From an uncultured Oxalobacteraceae bacterium (lineage in GTDB: Bacteria > Pseudomonadota > Gammaproteobacteria > Burkholderiales > Burkholderiaceae_D): a stretch of DNA of 31,307 nucleotides. Where the stretch lies: NCBI GenBank assembly GCA_937996605.1, contig CALKVB010000143.1, positions 1 to 31,307 of the forward strand. Reading direction: 5' to 3'. Of the stretch, positions 1 through 9,602 are shown one piece after another (position 1 is the first letter of the stretch; every line of letters begins with the position of its first letter). Under the pieces are notes generated by a model, which saw nothing but the letters and a program-made list of their open reading frames with translations, searched no databases and had not been told where the DNA came from. A program made the position numbers and the translations under genes.

Positions 1-257
1 GTTTTTGCCTTCTGTTTTCATAGCTCTTAACCTTATCTCTTTATTTGCTCTGTCCCCAATAAAAAATGTTAATAAATAATACCAGTTTTTATAAACTCTG
101 ACCCTAATTTTTCTTGTTGTTTTTCCTGTTGCGCTGCACTATTCTTGAGCCCAAGTTTGATTTTTCATTGTCTGTTTGCGAGTTTTCAAAACTTTATTTG
201 GAAGTTCTCGCAAAACATCAGTAGGTACTTCGGTATCACGCAAAGTAGGGGAATGTT

Positions 258-3200
258 ATGCACGCACAAGGTTTATACGATCCAAGTAATGAAAAAGATG
301 CCTGCGGTGTCGGTTTTGTTGCTCACATTAAAGGTAAGAAGTCGCATGCCATCGTTGAACAAGGCCTATTGATCCTGAAAAATTTGGATCACCGTGGCGC
401 GGTCGGTGCCGATGCCTTAATGGGTGACGGTGCGGGTGTGTTGATTCAAATCCCCGATCAATATTACCGCGAGGAAATGGCGAAGCAAGGTGTGGAATTG
501 CCTCCACCTGGCGAGTATGGCGTGGGGATGATCTTCTTACCGAAGGAACATGCTTCGCGTTTGGCCTGTGAACAAGAAATCGAACGTGCGGTGCGTGCTG
601 AAGGCCAAGTTGTGTTGGGCTGGCGTGATGTGCCGGTTGACCGCGACATGCCGATGTCGCCGACTGTGCGTGAAAAAGAGCCTGTGATACGTCAGATCTT
701 TATCGGTCGCGGCCCAGACATCATGGTGACCGATGCTTTGGAACGTAAACTGTACGTGATTCGTAAATCGGCAGTACATGCGATTGAAGCTTTACACCTC
801 TTGCATGGTAAAGAATACTTCGTGCCGTCGATGTCGGCGCGCACCATCGTCTACAAAGGCTTGCTGTTGGCGGACCAAGTCGGCGTGTACTACAAAGACT
901 TGCAAGACGAACGTTGCGTGTCTGCTTTGGCCTTAGTGCACCAACGTTTCTCCACCAATACTTTCCCAGAATGGCCATTGGCTCACCCTTACCGCATGAT
1001 TGCACACAACGGTGAGATCAATACCGTCAAAGGTAACTTCAACTGGATGCGTGCACGTGAAGGCGTGATGAAGTCCGCGGTGCTCGGCGACGATTTGCAA
1101 AAGCTGTATCCGCTGATTTTTGAAGGTCAATCCGATACGGCAAGTTTCGATAATGCGCTTGAACTCTTGGTGATGGCGGGCTATCCAATCGCTCAAGCGA
1201 TGATGATGATGATTCCTGAAGCGTGGGAAAATCATACGATGATGGACGACAACCGTCGTGCCTTCTACGAATATCATGCAGCGATGATGGAACCATGGGA
1301 TGGCCCAGCGGCGATGGCATTTACTGATGGTCGTCAAATCGGCGGTACTTTGGATCGCAATGGTTTGCGTCCAGCGCGTTACATTATTACTGACGATGAT
1401 TTAGTGGTGATGGCATCGGAATCGGGTGTGTTGCCAATTCCAGAAGCACGCATCATCAAAAAATGGCGTCTGCAACCGGGCAAGATGTTCTTGATCGATT
1501 TGGAAGCAGGTCGCATCATCGACGATAAAGAAATCAAAGACACTTACGCGAACGCCAAGCCTTACAAGCAATGGATTAATTCAGTACGTATCAAGCTCAG
1601 TTCCTTGAAAGGCGAGCCAGACAATACGCCAGAAGCCGCGTCACTGTTGGACCGCCAGCAAGCGTTTGGTTACACTCAGGAAGATATCAAATTCTTGATG
1701 GAGCCAATGGCGGTATCGGGTGAAGAAGCGATTGGTTCTATGGGTAATGATGCTTCTTTGGCGGTGATGTCGAACAAGCTCAAACCTCTCTACAACTATT
1801 TCAAACAGTTGTTCGCGCAAGTGACGAATCCACCGATCGATCCAATCCGCGAAGCGATGGTGATGTCCTTGGTGTCTTTCATCGGCCCTAAGCCGAATCT
1901 GCTTGACACCAATAACATCAATCCACCGATGCGTTTGGAAGTATCGCAACCGATCTTGAATTTCGACGACATCGCCAAGCTGCGCAATATCAGTGCGAAT
2001 ACCGGCGGCAAGTTCAAATCTTATGAACTCGATATTTGCTATCCAGTCGCTTGGGGCAAAGATGGTATCGAAGCACGCTTGGCATCGATCTGCGCGGAAG
2101 TGGTTGATGCGGTGAAATCCGGTCACAACATCATGATCATCACTGATCGCAAAATGGATGCGAACTTTGTCGCGATCCCAGCTTTGTTGGCGACTTCTAC
2201 CGTGCATCAACATTTGGTGAGCAAAGGTTTGCGCACCACAACCGGTCTGGTGGTAGAAACAGGTTCTGCACGTGAAACGCATCACTTTGCCTTGCTGGCT
2301 GGCTATGGCGCAGAAGCGGTACACCCTTACCTGGCGATGCAAACGCTGGCGGATATGGCGAATAAATTGAAAGATGTCGACGCAGAAAAAGCCATCTACA
2401 ACTACACCAAAGCTATTGGTAAAGGCTTGCATAAAGTCATGTCGAAAATGGGTATCTCGACTTATATGTCTTATTGCGGCGCGCAGATTTTTGAAGCCGT
2501 TGGTTTGAACAAATCTTTGGTCGACAAATACTTCAAAGGCACGGCATCGAATGTCGAAGGCATAGGCGTATTTGAAGTGGCAGAAGAAGCGCTGCGCTTG
2601 CACAAGGCTGCTTTCGGTAGCGACCCTGTGTTGACGAATGCCTTGGACGCTGGCGGTGAATATGCTTTCCGTATTCGCGGCGAAGACCATATGTGGACGC
2701 CAGATTCAATTGCGAAATTGCAGCATTCCACACGTTCGAATAATTTCAATTCCTACAAAGAATACGCACAGATTATCAATGATCAATCGAAACGTCATAT
2801 GACTTTGCGTGGCTTGTTTGAATTCAAAATCGATCCAAGCAAAGCAATTCCTCTGGACCAAGTCGAGCCAGCCAAAGAAATTGTCAAACGTTTCGCCACA
2901 GGCGCGATGTCTATGGGTTCTATCAGTACCGAAGCCCATGCAACATTGGCGATTGCCATGAACCGTATCGGTGGTAAATCCAACACCGGTGAGGGTGGTG
3001 AAGACCCAGCGCGTTACACACAAGAATTGAAAGGCATCCCCATCAAGCAAGGCGCGACTATGGCTTCGGTGATTGGTGCGCAAAATGTGGAGGTTGACAT
3101 TCCTTTGCAAGAAGGCGATTCCTTACGCTCACGTATTAAACAAGTCGCGTCTGGACGTTTCGGTGTAACAGCAGAATACTTAACTTCCGCTGATCAGATT

Positions 3201-4940
3201 CAGATCAAAATGGCACAAGGCGCGAAGCCAGGTGAGGGTGGTCAGTTGCCAGGTCATAAGGTATCTGATTACATTGCGAAATTGCGTTTCTCTGTGCCAG
3301 GTGTAGGTTTGATTTCTCCTCCACCGCATCACGATATTTATTCCATCGAAGATTTGGCGCAGTTGATTCACGACTTGAAGAACGTCAATCCACGCGCATC
3401 GATCTCGGTGAAATTGGTGTCTGAAGTGGGCGTCGGTACGATTGCTGCTGGTGTGACTAAAGCGAAGTCAGATCACATCGTGATCGCTGGTCATGACGGC
3501 GGTACTGGTGCATCACCTTTGTCCTCTATCAAGCATGCAGGTACGCCGTGGGAACTTGGATTGTCTGAAGCGCAGCAAACTTTGGTCTTGAATGGCTTGC
3601 GCGGTCGTGTTCGTGTACAGGCTGATGGCCAAATGAAAACCGGTCGTGACGTGGTGATTGCAGCGATGTTGGGTGCAGATGAAATCGGTTTTGCGACCGC
3701 GCCATTGGTGGTGGAAGGTTGCATCATGATGCGCAAGTGCCATTTGAATACTTGCCCAGTGGGTGTGGCAACACAAGATCCAGAACTGCGTAAGAAATTC
3801 TCCGGTAAGCCGGAGCACGTGGTGAATTATTTCTTCTTCGTTGCAGAAGAAGCGCGTCAAATTATGGCGCAGTTGGGTATCCGCACTTACGACGAATTGA
3901 TCGGCCGCGTTGATCTCTTAGACAAATCAAAAGCGATCTCGCATTGGAAAGCCAAGGGCTTAGATTTTAGCCGCATTTTCCATCAAGTTGATGCAGGCGT
4001 TGATGCAGCGGTTCGCCATGTGGAAGACCAAGATCATGGTTTGGATAAAGCACTCGACAATAAGTTGATCGCCCAAGCGAAATTAGCCTTGGAAACCGGT
4101 GAGAAAGTTTCCTTCATCCAGCCGATCAAAAACTTGAACCGTACTGTCGGTGCGATGTTGTCGGGTGAGGTAGCGAAGCGTTATGGTCATGCTGGCTTGC
4201 CTGATGACACTATCCACGTACAGTTGCAAGGTACAGCAGGTCAATCAGCTGGTGCGTTCTTGGCACGCGGTGTGACTTTGGATTTGGTTGGCGAAGGCAA
4301 TGACTACGTAGGTAAAGGTTTATCTGGTGGCCGCATCATCATCCGTCCAAATACCGAATTCCGTGGTTGGGCAGTCGATAACATCATTTGCGGCAATACG
4401 GTCTTGTACGGCGCAATTGCCGGTGAGGCTTTCATCAACGGCGTAGCCGGTGAGCGTTTCGCGGTACGTAATTCTGGTGCTTTGGCGATCATCGAAGGCA
4501 CGGGTGATCATGGTTGCGAATACATGACTGGCGGTACGGTCGTGGTACTCGGTGCCACAGGCCGTAACTTCGCGGCAGGTATGTCAGGCGGTATCGCGTA
4601 TGTGTATGACCCAGATGGTGAATTCGCAGCGAAATGCAATATGGCGATGGTAAGTTTGGAATCCGTCTTGGCTGGCGATGAGCAAGAAAAAACCATAGAT
4701 AAATCATTGTGGCACGCGAAAACACGTGGTGGTCAGCGTGAAACAGATGAAGCAATTTTGCGCGGATCAATCGAGCGTCATTTCAAACACACTGGCAGCA
4801 CCCGCGCCCGCAATTTGTTGGATGACTGGGCACGCAGTCGCGCTAAATTTGTGAAGGTATTCCCGAACGAATACAAGCGCGCTTTGGCTGAGATGTATGT
4901 GGCGGAACAGGCTGCTTTGAAATTGGAAAAAGCGGCTTAA
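258..4940 (+). CDS. gltB: Glutamate synthase (NADPH) large subunit
   Basis: GltB transfers the amide of glutamine to 2-oxoglutarate, giving two glutamates, as part of the cytoplasmic GltBD complex for ammonia assimilation. The 1560-residue protein has the family layout: an N-terminal class II amidotransferase domain (about 16-430), a central domain (about 480-770), an FMN-binding synthase barrel (about 830-1200) and a C-terminal GXGXG beta-helix (about 1280-1480). Cys16 in DACGVGF is the expected catalytic residue, exposed when the 15-residue propeptide is cleaved. The 3Fe-4S cysteines are C1155, C1161 and C1166 (C-x5-C-x4-C). The start at 258 follows a purine-rich AGGGGAA and places the propeptide correctly. 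The 257 bases upstream are AT-rich and hold no gene or convincing promoter. gltD follows in the same direction. Confidence 0.97.
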   Translation: MHAQGLYDPSNEKDACGVGFVAHIKGKKSHAIVEQGLLILKNLDHRGAVGADALMGDGAGVLIQIPDQYYREEMAKQGVELPPPGEYGVGMIFLPKEHASRLACEQEIERAVRAEGQVVLGWRDVPVDRDMPMSPTVREKEPVIRQIFIGRGPDIMVTDALERKLYVIRKSAVHAIEALHLLHGKEYFVPSMSARTIVYKGLLLADQVGVYYKDLQDERCVSALALVHQRFSTNTFPEWPLAHPYRMIAHNGEINTVKGNFNWMRAREGVMKSAVLGDDLQKLYPLIFEGQSDTASFDNALELLVMAGYPIAQAMMMMIPEAWENHTMMDDNRRAFYEYHAAMMEPWDGPAAMAFTDGRQIGGTLDRNGLRPARYIITDDDLVVMASESGVLPIPEARIIKKWRLQPGKMFLIDLEAGRIIDDKEIKDTYANAKPYKQWINSVRIKLSSLKGEPDNTPEAASLLDRQQAFGYTQEDIKFLMEPMAVSGEEAIGSMGNDASLAVMSNKLKPLYNYFKQLFAQVTNPPIDPIREAMVMSLVSFIGPKPNLLDTNNINPPMRLEVSQPILNFDDIAKLRNISANTGGKFKSYELDICYPVAWGKDGIEARLASICAEVVDAVKSGHNIMIITDRKMDANFVAIPALLATSTVHQHLVSKGLRTTTGLVVETGSARETHHFALLAGYGAEAVHPYLAMQTLADMANKLKDVDAEKAIYNYTKAIGKGLHKVMSKMGISTYMSYCGAQIFEAVGLNKSLVDKYFKGTASNVEGIGVFEVAEEALRLHKAAFGSDPVLTNALDAGGEYAFRIRGEDHMWTPDSIAKLQHSTRSNNFNSYKEYAQIINDQSKRHMTLRGLFEFKIDPSKAIPLDQVEPAKEIVKRFATGAMSMGSISTEAHATLAIAMNRIGGKSNTGEGGEDPARYTQELKGIPIKQGATMASVIGAQNVEVDIPLQEGDSLRSRIKQVASGRFGVTAEYLTSADQIQIKMAQGAKPGEGGQLPGHKVSDYIAKLRFSVPGVGLISPPPHHDIYSIEDLAQLIHDLKNVNPRASISVKLVSEVGVGTIAAGVTKAKSDHIVIAGHDGGTGASPLSSIKHAGTPWELGLSEAQQTLVLNGLRGRVRVQADGQMKTGRDVVIAAMLGADEIGFATAPLVVEGCIMMRKCHLNTCPVGVATQDPELRKKFSGKPEHVVNYFFFVAEEARQIMAQLGIRTYDELIGRVDLLDKSKAISHWKAKGLDFSRIFHQVDAGVDAAVRHVEDQDHGLDKALDNKLIAQAKLALETGEKVSFIQPIKNLNRTVGAMLSGEVAKRYGHAGLPDDTIHVQLQGTAGQSAGAFLARGVTLDLVGEGNDYVGKGLSGGRIIIRPNTEFRGWAVDNIICGNTVLYGAIAGEAFINGVAGERFAVRNSGALAIIEGTGDHGCEYMTGGTVVVLGATGRNFAAGMSGGIAYVYDPDGEFAAKCNMAMVSLESVLAGDEQEKTIDKSLWHAKTRGGQRETDEAILRGSIERHFKHTGSTRARNLLDDWARSRAKFVKVFPNEYKRALAEMYVAEQAALKLEKAA

Positions 4941-4964
4941 GGATTGCGATTCGGAGTAAAGCCC

Positions 4965-5127
4965 CCCTCTCCCGCGTGCGGGAGAGGGCTGGGGTGAGGG
5001 AGATTCAGATTGGCGAAATGCATGTTGCAAAGTGATTCGTCGGATTTTAAGAACAGACAGTGCAACAAAGTTTTTACCTTATCGACCGCCCTCATCCCCA
5101 ACCCTTCTCCCGCTTGCGGGAGAAGGG
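4965..5127. repeat. Inverted pair of type 1 extragenic palindromes
   Basis: Copy 1 (4965-5000) is the palindrome CCCTCTCCCGC, a GT loop and GCGGGAGAGGG, followed by a CTGGGGTGAGGG tail. Copy 2 (5089-5127) is CCCTTCTCCCGC, a TT loop and GCGGGAGAAGGG, preceded by CCTCATCCCCAA. Read on the minus strand, copy 2 has the same order as copy 1, so the two face each other like a REP/BIME pair around about 90 bases of unique sequence. Related copies lie at 11055-11220 and 18423-18459. The pair sits between gltB and gltD, so it would be transcribed and could form a stable hairpin or a long stem in the mRNA. Confidence 0.9.
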
Positions 5128-5193
5128 CGCAAAACTCGTTAAGTTCTAAAAATTAAACACGCGCATAGCGCCTAGCAAATTAGAGGTTTTATC

Positions 5194-6657
5194 ATGGGAA
5201 AAGTAACCGGTTTTATGGAATACCAGCGCTTGCAAGAGGCGAGCGAAGCGCCTAAAACACGTCTGAAGCATTACAAAGAATTTTTGATGCACTTGGATGA
5301 TGGCCAAGCCAAAATTCAAGCTGCACGTTGTATGGATTGCGGCATTCCGTTTTGTAATAACGGCTGTCCCGTCAATAACATCATCCCTGACTGGAATGAC
5401 TTAACTTACAACGGCAACTACCAACAAGCTTTGGAAGTGTTGCATTCGACGAATAACTTTCCAGAGTTCACAGGAAGAATTTGCCCTGCACCTTGCGAAT
5501 CTGCTTGCACACTCGGTATCAATGAACTGCCAGTCGGCATCAAATCGATAGAGCACTTCATCATCGATAAAGGCTGGGAAAACGGTTGGGTCACACCACA
5601 AATTCCAGCGCAGAAAACTGGCAAAAAAGTTGCCATCGTTGGTTCGGGTCCAGCGGGTTTGGCAGCGGCTCAACAATTGGCGCGCGCTGGGCATGACGTC
5701 ACCGTTTTCGAAAAAAATGATCGCGTCGGTGGCTTGCTACGTTACGGCATCCCTGACTTCAAGATGGAAAAATCGCATATCGATCGCCGTGTGGAACAGA
5801 TGCAGGCGGAAGGCGTCACTTTCCGTACTGGCGTTTTAGTCGGTAAAGATTTTCCGAGCAATATTACGAACTGGTCGAAAGAGACAGTATCTCCCGACGA
5901 GTTGAAAAAAGAATTTGATGCCGTGATCGTCGCAGGTGGTGCGGAAGTCCCGCGCGATTTGCCTGTGCCTGGTCGTGAGCTCAAAGGTGTGCACTTCGCA
6001 ATGGAATTTTTGCCGGTGCAAAATAAGGTGAATGCAGGAGACAAATATAAAGATCAGATCATGGCTAGCGGTAAGCACGTGGTCGTGATCGGTGGTGGTG
6101 ATACAGGTTCAGATTGTGTGGGAACTTCGAATCGCCATGGCGCAAAATCAGTCGCTCAATTTGAACTGATGCCACAACCACCAGAGCAGGAAAATAAGCC
6201 CTTGGTATGGCCATATTGGCCAACCAAATTAAGGACATCGTCTTCTCACGAAGAGGGCTGTGACCGTGACTGGGCTGTCGCAACAAAACGCTTAGAAGGT
6301 AAAGGCGGCAAAGTAGAAAAGCTGATCGCATGCCGCGTGGAATGGAAAGACGGCAAGATGAGTGAAGTGCCTGATTCCGAATTCGAAATGAAGGCAGATT
6401 TAGTATTGTTAGCAATGGGCTTCGTATCGCCAGTCGGCCAAGTTTTAGAAGCCTTCGGTGTCGATAAAGATGCTCGCGGCAACGCGCGCGCTATGACCGA
6501 GGGGGAAGGCTGCTACAAGACCAATGTCGACAAAGTATTTGCGGCGGGCGATATGCGTCGTGGACAATCTTTAGTCGTTTGGGCAATTCGTGAAGGTCGT
6601 CAATGCGCACGTGAGGTTGATGCGTTCTTGATGGGCGAATCTGTATTGCCTCGATAA
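5194..6657 (+). CDS. gltD: Glutamate synthase (NADPH) small subunit
   Basis: GltD takes electrons from NADPH through FAD and iron-sulfur clusters to GltB. The 487-residue length is usual. The N-terminal ferredoxin-like region has cysteines at 46, 49, 54 and 58 (ARCMDCGIPFCNNGC) and 97, 101 and 105 (CPAPCESAC). The FAD dinucleotide fold starts at about 145 with VAIVGSGPAGLAAA. A second nucleotide fold for NADPH contains VVVIGGGDTGSDC. The C-terminal FAADMRRGQS-like segment (FAAGDMRRGQS) closes the FAD site. The start at 5194 has a TTAGAGG ribosome site 8-10 bases upstream. It is 253 bases downstream of gltB, with a repeat pair between, and is followed by a terminator at 6711. Confidence 0.97.
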   Translation: MGKVTGFMEYQRLQEASEAPKTRLKHYKEFLMHLDDGQAKIQAARCMDCGIPFCNNGCPVNNIIPDWNDLTYNGNYQQALEVLHSTNNFPEFTGRICPAPCESACTLGINELPVGIKSIEHFIIDKGWENGWVTPQIPAQKTGKKVAIVGSGPAGLAAAQQLARAGHDVTVFEKNDRVGGLLRYGIPDFKMEKSHIDRRVEQMQAEGVTFRTGVLVGKDFPSNITNWSKETVSPDELKKEFDAVIVAGGAEVPRDLPVPGRELKGVHFAMEFLPVQNKVNAGDKYKDQIMASGKHVVVIGGGDTGSDCVGTSNRHGAKSVAQFELMPQPPEQENKPLVWPYWPTKLRTSSSHEEGCDRDWAVATKRLEGKGGKVEKLIACRVEWKDGKMSEVPDSEFEMKADLVLLAMGFVSPVGQVLEAFGVDKDARGNARAMTEGEGCYKTNVDKVFAAGDMRRGQSLVVWAIREGRQCAREVDAFLMGESVLPR

Positions 6658-6710
6658 GAAAAAAGTTTTGAAAGTTTGAAGAGTAGTACCCTGTAGTAAG
6701 CTTAAGGTTA

Positions 6711-6752
6711 CCCTCCAATGCATCTATCCGTAGCTGCTTGGAGGGTTTTTTT
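6711..6752 (+). terminator. Rho-independent terminator after gltD
   Basis: The 8-bp stem CCCTCCAA (6711-6718) pairs with TTGGAGGG (6738-6745). A GCA/TGC pair extends it inside the loop, and a run of T follows. It is 53 bases past the gltD stop and ends the gltBD unit. Confidence 0.85.
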
Positions 6753-6810
6753 ATTGTTTATGATCGTACAGATGGATTGTGACTAATTTTGATACAACAG
6801 AAATTGGCGA

Positions 6811-6839
6811 TTGAAATGAGTGTTTCTTGTTCTCATAAA
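6811..6839 (+). promoter_or_regulatory. Candidate sigma70 promoter
   Basis: TTGAAA (6811-6816), a 17-base spacer and CATAAA (6834-6839) lie about 40 bases before the start of the secreted-protein gene. The match is partial and rests on pattern only. Confidence 0.4.
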
Positions 6840-6880
6840 ACTGTTTAAGATAGCGCATCCCCTTTATACGGAAGCCTTCC

Positions 6881-7339
6881 ATGCGTTTTTTGATATTGAA
6901 AGTTTTAATCGTGATGTCGCTTGTGACGGTGCAGGCGGTGGCGCAGGATACTAAGTTGCAGCAGGTGTTATTACCAATCGACGTTAATCAAGTGCCGAAA
7001 TGGAACGCACCGTATGAGTATCGTATCGCTAGCTTTGTACAAGATGAGGCAGAGAATGGCAGCGGTGCTTTGATTCTGCTATTGAGTCAAGATCAACGTA
7101 AGGTCTTTATCAATGTCAACGGCGTGACGACAGAACTCAATTCGGTGCAGAAAAATATATCTTTATCTTGCCGCGATGGGGATATCCGTCAAAACGTCTA
7201 TAGCAACGGGCAAGTCCGTTTGTTGTTGAAGCTCAAACTGCATGCCGACAAGCAGTACTGTTGGGGTGGTGGTCTCGTTAGCGTGTATGTCGAAAAGCAT
7301 ACTCACCGATATTTGGTGAAAGGTGCAACCGCCTTATAG
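6881..7339 (+). CDS. Small exported protein of unknown function
   Basis: I do not recognise this 152-residue protein. It begins with a clear signal peptide: Arg2, a hydrophobic stretch at about 3-17, and an A-V-A|Q site near residues 19-22. The mature protein of about 130 residues is therefore probably periplasmic. It is rich in beta-type sequence, contains two cysteines (in SCRDG and KQYCWGG) that could form a disulfide, and has no lipobox. Spacing to both neighbours suggests a single-gene transcript: a terminator lies before it and about 220 bases separate it from the chemoreceptor gene. A GGAAG box precedes the ATG. Nothing in the sequence indicates its role. Confidence 0.75.
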   Translation: MRFLILKVLIVMSLVTVQAVAQDTKLQQVLLPIDVNQVPKWNAPYEYRIASFVQDEAENGSGALILLLSQDQRKVFINVNGVTTELNSVQKNISLSCRDGDIRQNVYSNGQVRLLLKLKLHADKQYCWGGGLVSVYVEKHTHRYLVKGATAL

Positions 7340-7472
7340 ATTTGCCGAGTGAACCTTAGGTTTTTATAAATCGTGACAAGAGGTTGGTGGACTAGCAGCC
7401 ATATTTTGTTGTATTTAGTTTCGTTTACATGTGATCTGGCCCTGATCTTTAACAAAGTCTGACAAATTCGCA

Positions 7473-7501
7473 TTTCTCTGTGGAAATTCTCGCTCTATAA
7501 T
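7473..7501 (+). promoter_or_regulatory. Candidate promoter of the chemoreceptor gene
   Basis: A perfect TATAAT (7496-7501) lies about 60 bases before the start. The hexamer at 17-base spacing (TTTCTC, 7473-7478) is a poor -35, so this may be a weak or activator-dependent promoter. No flagellar sigma28 motif was seen. Confidence 0.35.
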
Positions 7502-7559
7502 TCAAGGCTTAATTGGTTCTAATTCGTACTAATTTGAGGCTTTGTACTTGTAGAGGGGG

Positions 7560-9518
7560 ATGCACGTGTCACTGAATATTTTTGGTCCTGGCAAGCAGTT
7601 GATGCGTAGTCTACGCATGCCTGCGAAATTTTCTATCATCATGGTTACGCTCTTGATTCCCTTGATGATGCTGTTGTACCTGTACGTCAGTAAAGCGAAT
7701 GCGGATATCGACTTTGCAAAAAATGAGCGAGTTGGCGTCACTTATCATGCCCAGGTTAATCCGATTATGGATGCAGTGCTGCAGCATCGTGGGCAAGCTC
7801 TTTTGCGCTTGCTTCAAGTTGAGGACAAAGCACTGACTGAAGAAGCTGTCAAAATTGTTGAGAATGGCATCCAGAGTTTAGATAAGGATTTGCAGGTTAC
7901 TGATCCATTTCAGCTCAAACCAATTCTAGCCAAAGTTAAAGAATCATGGGCTACGGCTCAACAAGGAACTTACACTGAAACCGCACAAATCACAGAAAAG
8001 TACACCAAGGTGAATGATGCCTTGGTTGAAATGCGTCGCCAAATTTCAGAATCTTCGAGCCTGGCTTTAGATCCCGATGTCGATAGTTACTATCTAATGA
8101 CTGCGGCTACCGACAAACTTCCGGCAATGACAGCCAACCTCGCCCCTTTGCGTGGATTAGTGGCCTATGTTGCTGCTAACCCAGATAAGGCCGATACCAC
8201 ACGTACACGCATCGCCGCCTTTAGCGCCTTGATCAAACGCGATCGCGCTGATGCGAAAGATGCGCTTGATCGTGTGGCCCAAGCAAATCCGGAAGCGATG
8301 AAAAAATTGGATGTGAAAGTGTTCGATTTGACTGATGCTTATCTGAAGTTAATTCAAACTAGCATTATGGATACGGTAAGTGGCGATGCAAAAAATATTT
8401 ACAGCCAAGGTAGTGCGGTCATCAATGCCAATTCGAATTTGACACACGAGAGTTTACAATCTTTAGAGAACGCATTGAACGCGCGTATTGATAGTTTGGC
8501 GCGCTATCGTAATTCTATGCTGGCTGGAGTCGCATTTGCGTTGGCGATTGCGTTCTATACTTTGTATACGTTTTACATTACTTCATTAAGTGGATTTAAC
8601 AGCATGTCGAAACGCGTAAACATGCTGGGGCAGGGAGATTTGACGATGTCAAAACTTGCCATTGGTCGTGATGAAATTTCCGAGTCCATTAACATTTTCC
8701 GCAAGAGCGTGCAGGCGCTCGCCCAAATCGTATCAGGTGTACGTGAGTCTGCTGAAGCAATTAGCCTCGCGACTTCAGAGATCGCTGCAGGCAATAATGA
8801 TTTGGCAGAACGCGGTGCGAAAATTGCGACCACAGTTCAACACACTGCAGAAAATATGGATTCCTTGGCAGTGAAGGTTGCCCATAACCTTGAAAATGCG
8901 AAACAAGCCGATCAACTTGCTTTGTCTGCTTTTCAGGTTGCCACAAAAGGCGGTAGCGTGGTGGCACAGGCTGTGGAAACCATGGAGAAAATCACGATCT
9001 CCTCGCGAAAAATTGGCGACATCACAGAGGTGATTAATGGCATTGCTTTCCAAACCAATATTTTGGCATTAAATGCAGCAGTGGAAGCCGCGCGCGCAGG
9101 TGAACAAGGTCGAGGCTTCGCGGTGGTTGCATCAGAAGTGCGTAGCTTGGCGCAACGTAGTGCCAGTGCAGCCAAAGAAATCGGTGATCTGATTCGCGAA
9201 TCAATTCAGGACATTGAAGCCGGCGCGCGTTACGTGAATGATGCGGGTAGCACAATGAAGGAGATCGTCCAGTCGGTGCAAAACGTCACCACCATCATGG
9301 ATGAAATCACTCGCGAGTCGAATGAACAATCGACGGAAATCAATGATATGGCGGAAGCGGTACGTGAAGTCGATTCAAGTACCCAGCAAAATGCAGCGAT
9401 GGTAGAAGAGATTTCGGCCGCGGTCATGTCGTTGGAGGAACGCGCAAACTTCTTAGCAGAATCGGTGAAGACTTTTAAAGTTGATGCGATGCAGGGAACG
9501 AAATTGATTGGGTACTAA
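7560..9518 (+). CDS. Methyl-accepting chemotaxis protein
   Basis: This is a transmembrane chemoreceptor that passes ligand signals to CheA/CheW at the inner membrane. Its 652 residues show a membrane segment at about 24-45, a mostly helical periplasmic sensor domain of about 270 residues, a second membrane segment at about 318-342, a HAMP domain and a long cytoplasmic helical signalling domain. The signalling tip contains the conserved FQTNILALNAAVEAARAGE at about 498-516. The C terminus (TKLIGY) lacks the NWETF-type CheR/CheB tether. The ribosome site AGAGGGGG (7552-7559) directly abuts the ATG at 7560; the GTG at 7566 (six bases after it) is an equally good or better start. No other chemotaxis gene is nearby, so the ligand is unknown. 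Confidence 0.93.
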   Translation: MHVSLNIFGPGKQLMRSLRMPAKFSIIMVTLLIPLMMLLYLYVSKANADIDFAKNERVGVTYHAQVNPIMDAVLQHRGQALLRLLQVEDKALTEEAVKIVENGIQSLDKDLQVTDPFQLKPILAKVKESWATAQQGTYTETAQITEKYTKVNDALVEMRRQISESSSLALDPDVDSYYLMTAATDKLPAMTANLAPLRGLVAYVAANPDKADTTRTRIAAFSALIKRDRADAKDALDRVAQANPEAMKKLDVKVFDLTDAYLKLIQTSIMDTVSGDAKNIYSQGSAVINANSNLTHESLQSLENALNARIDSLARYRNSMLAGVAFALAIAFYTLYTFYITSLSGFNSMSKRVNMLGQGDLTMSKLAIGRDEISESINIFRKSVQALAQIVSGVRESAEAISLATSEIAAGNNDLAERGAKIATTVQHTAENMDSLAVKVAHNLENAKQADQLALSAFQVATKGGSVVAQAVETMEKITISSRKIGDITEVINGIAFQTNILALNAAVEAARAGEQGRGFAVVASEVRSLAQRSASAAKEIGDLIRESIQDIEAGARYVNDAGSTMKEIVQSVQNVTTIMDEITRESNEQSTEINDMAEAVREVDSSTQQNAAMVEEISAAVMSLEERANFLAESVKTFKVDAMQGTKLIGY

Positions 9519-9547
9519 ATTGATTGAGTATTAAAGCCAAATAAGGA

Positions 9548-9586
9548 AAACGCCACGGCAAGTGGATTGTCGTGGCGTTTCTTTTT
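9548..9586. terminator. Bidirectional terminator between chemoreceptor and lpdV
   Basis: The 10-bp stem AAACGCCACG (9548-9557) / CGTGGCGTTT (9571-9580) is followed on the plus strand by CTTTTT. On the minus strand it is followed by TTTTCC. It lies between the convergent ends of the chemoreceptor gene and lpdV and probably serves both. Confidence 0.8.
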
Positions 9587-9602
9587 GTAAGTTCAATCCA
9601 AA

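Noticed and set aside
1198..1216. ATG-type microsatellite in gltB
   Set aside because: The run encodes Met-Met-Met-Met in the conserved GltB sequence QAMMMMIPEAW. It is in frame and not evidence of phase variation.
1641..2690. 349-codon open frame on the minus strand inside gltB
   Set aside because: It is antisense to the conserved FMN and central domains of GltB, has a low-complexity His/Arg/Phe-rich translation, and lacks a ribosome site. It is a shadow of codon bias.
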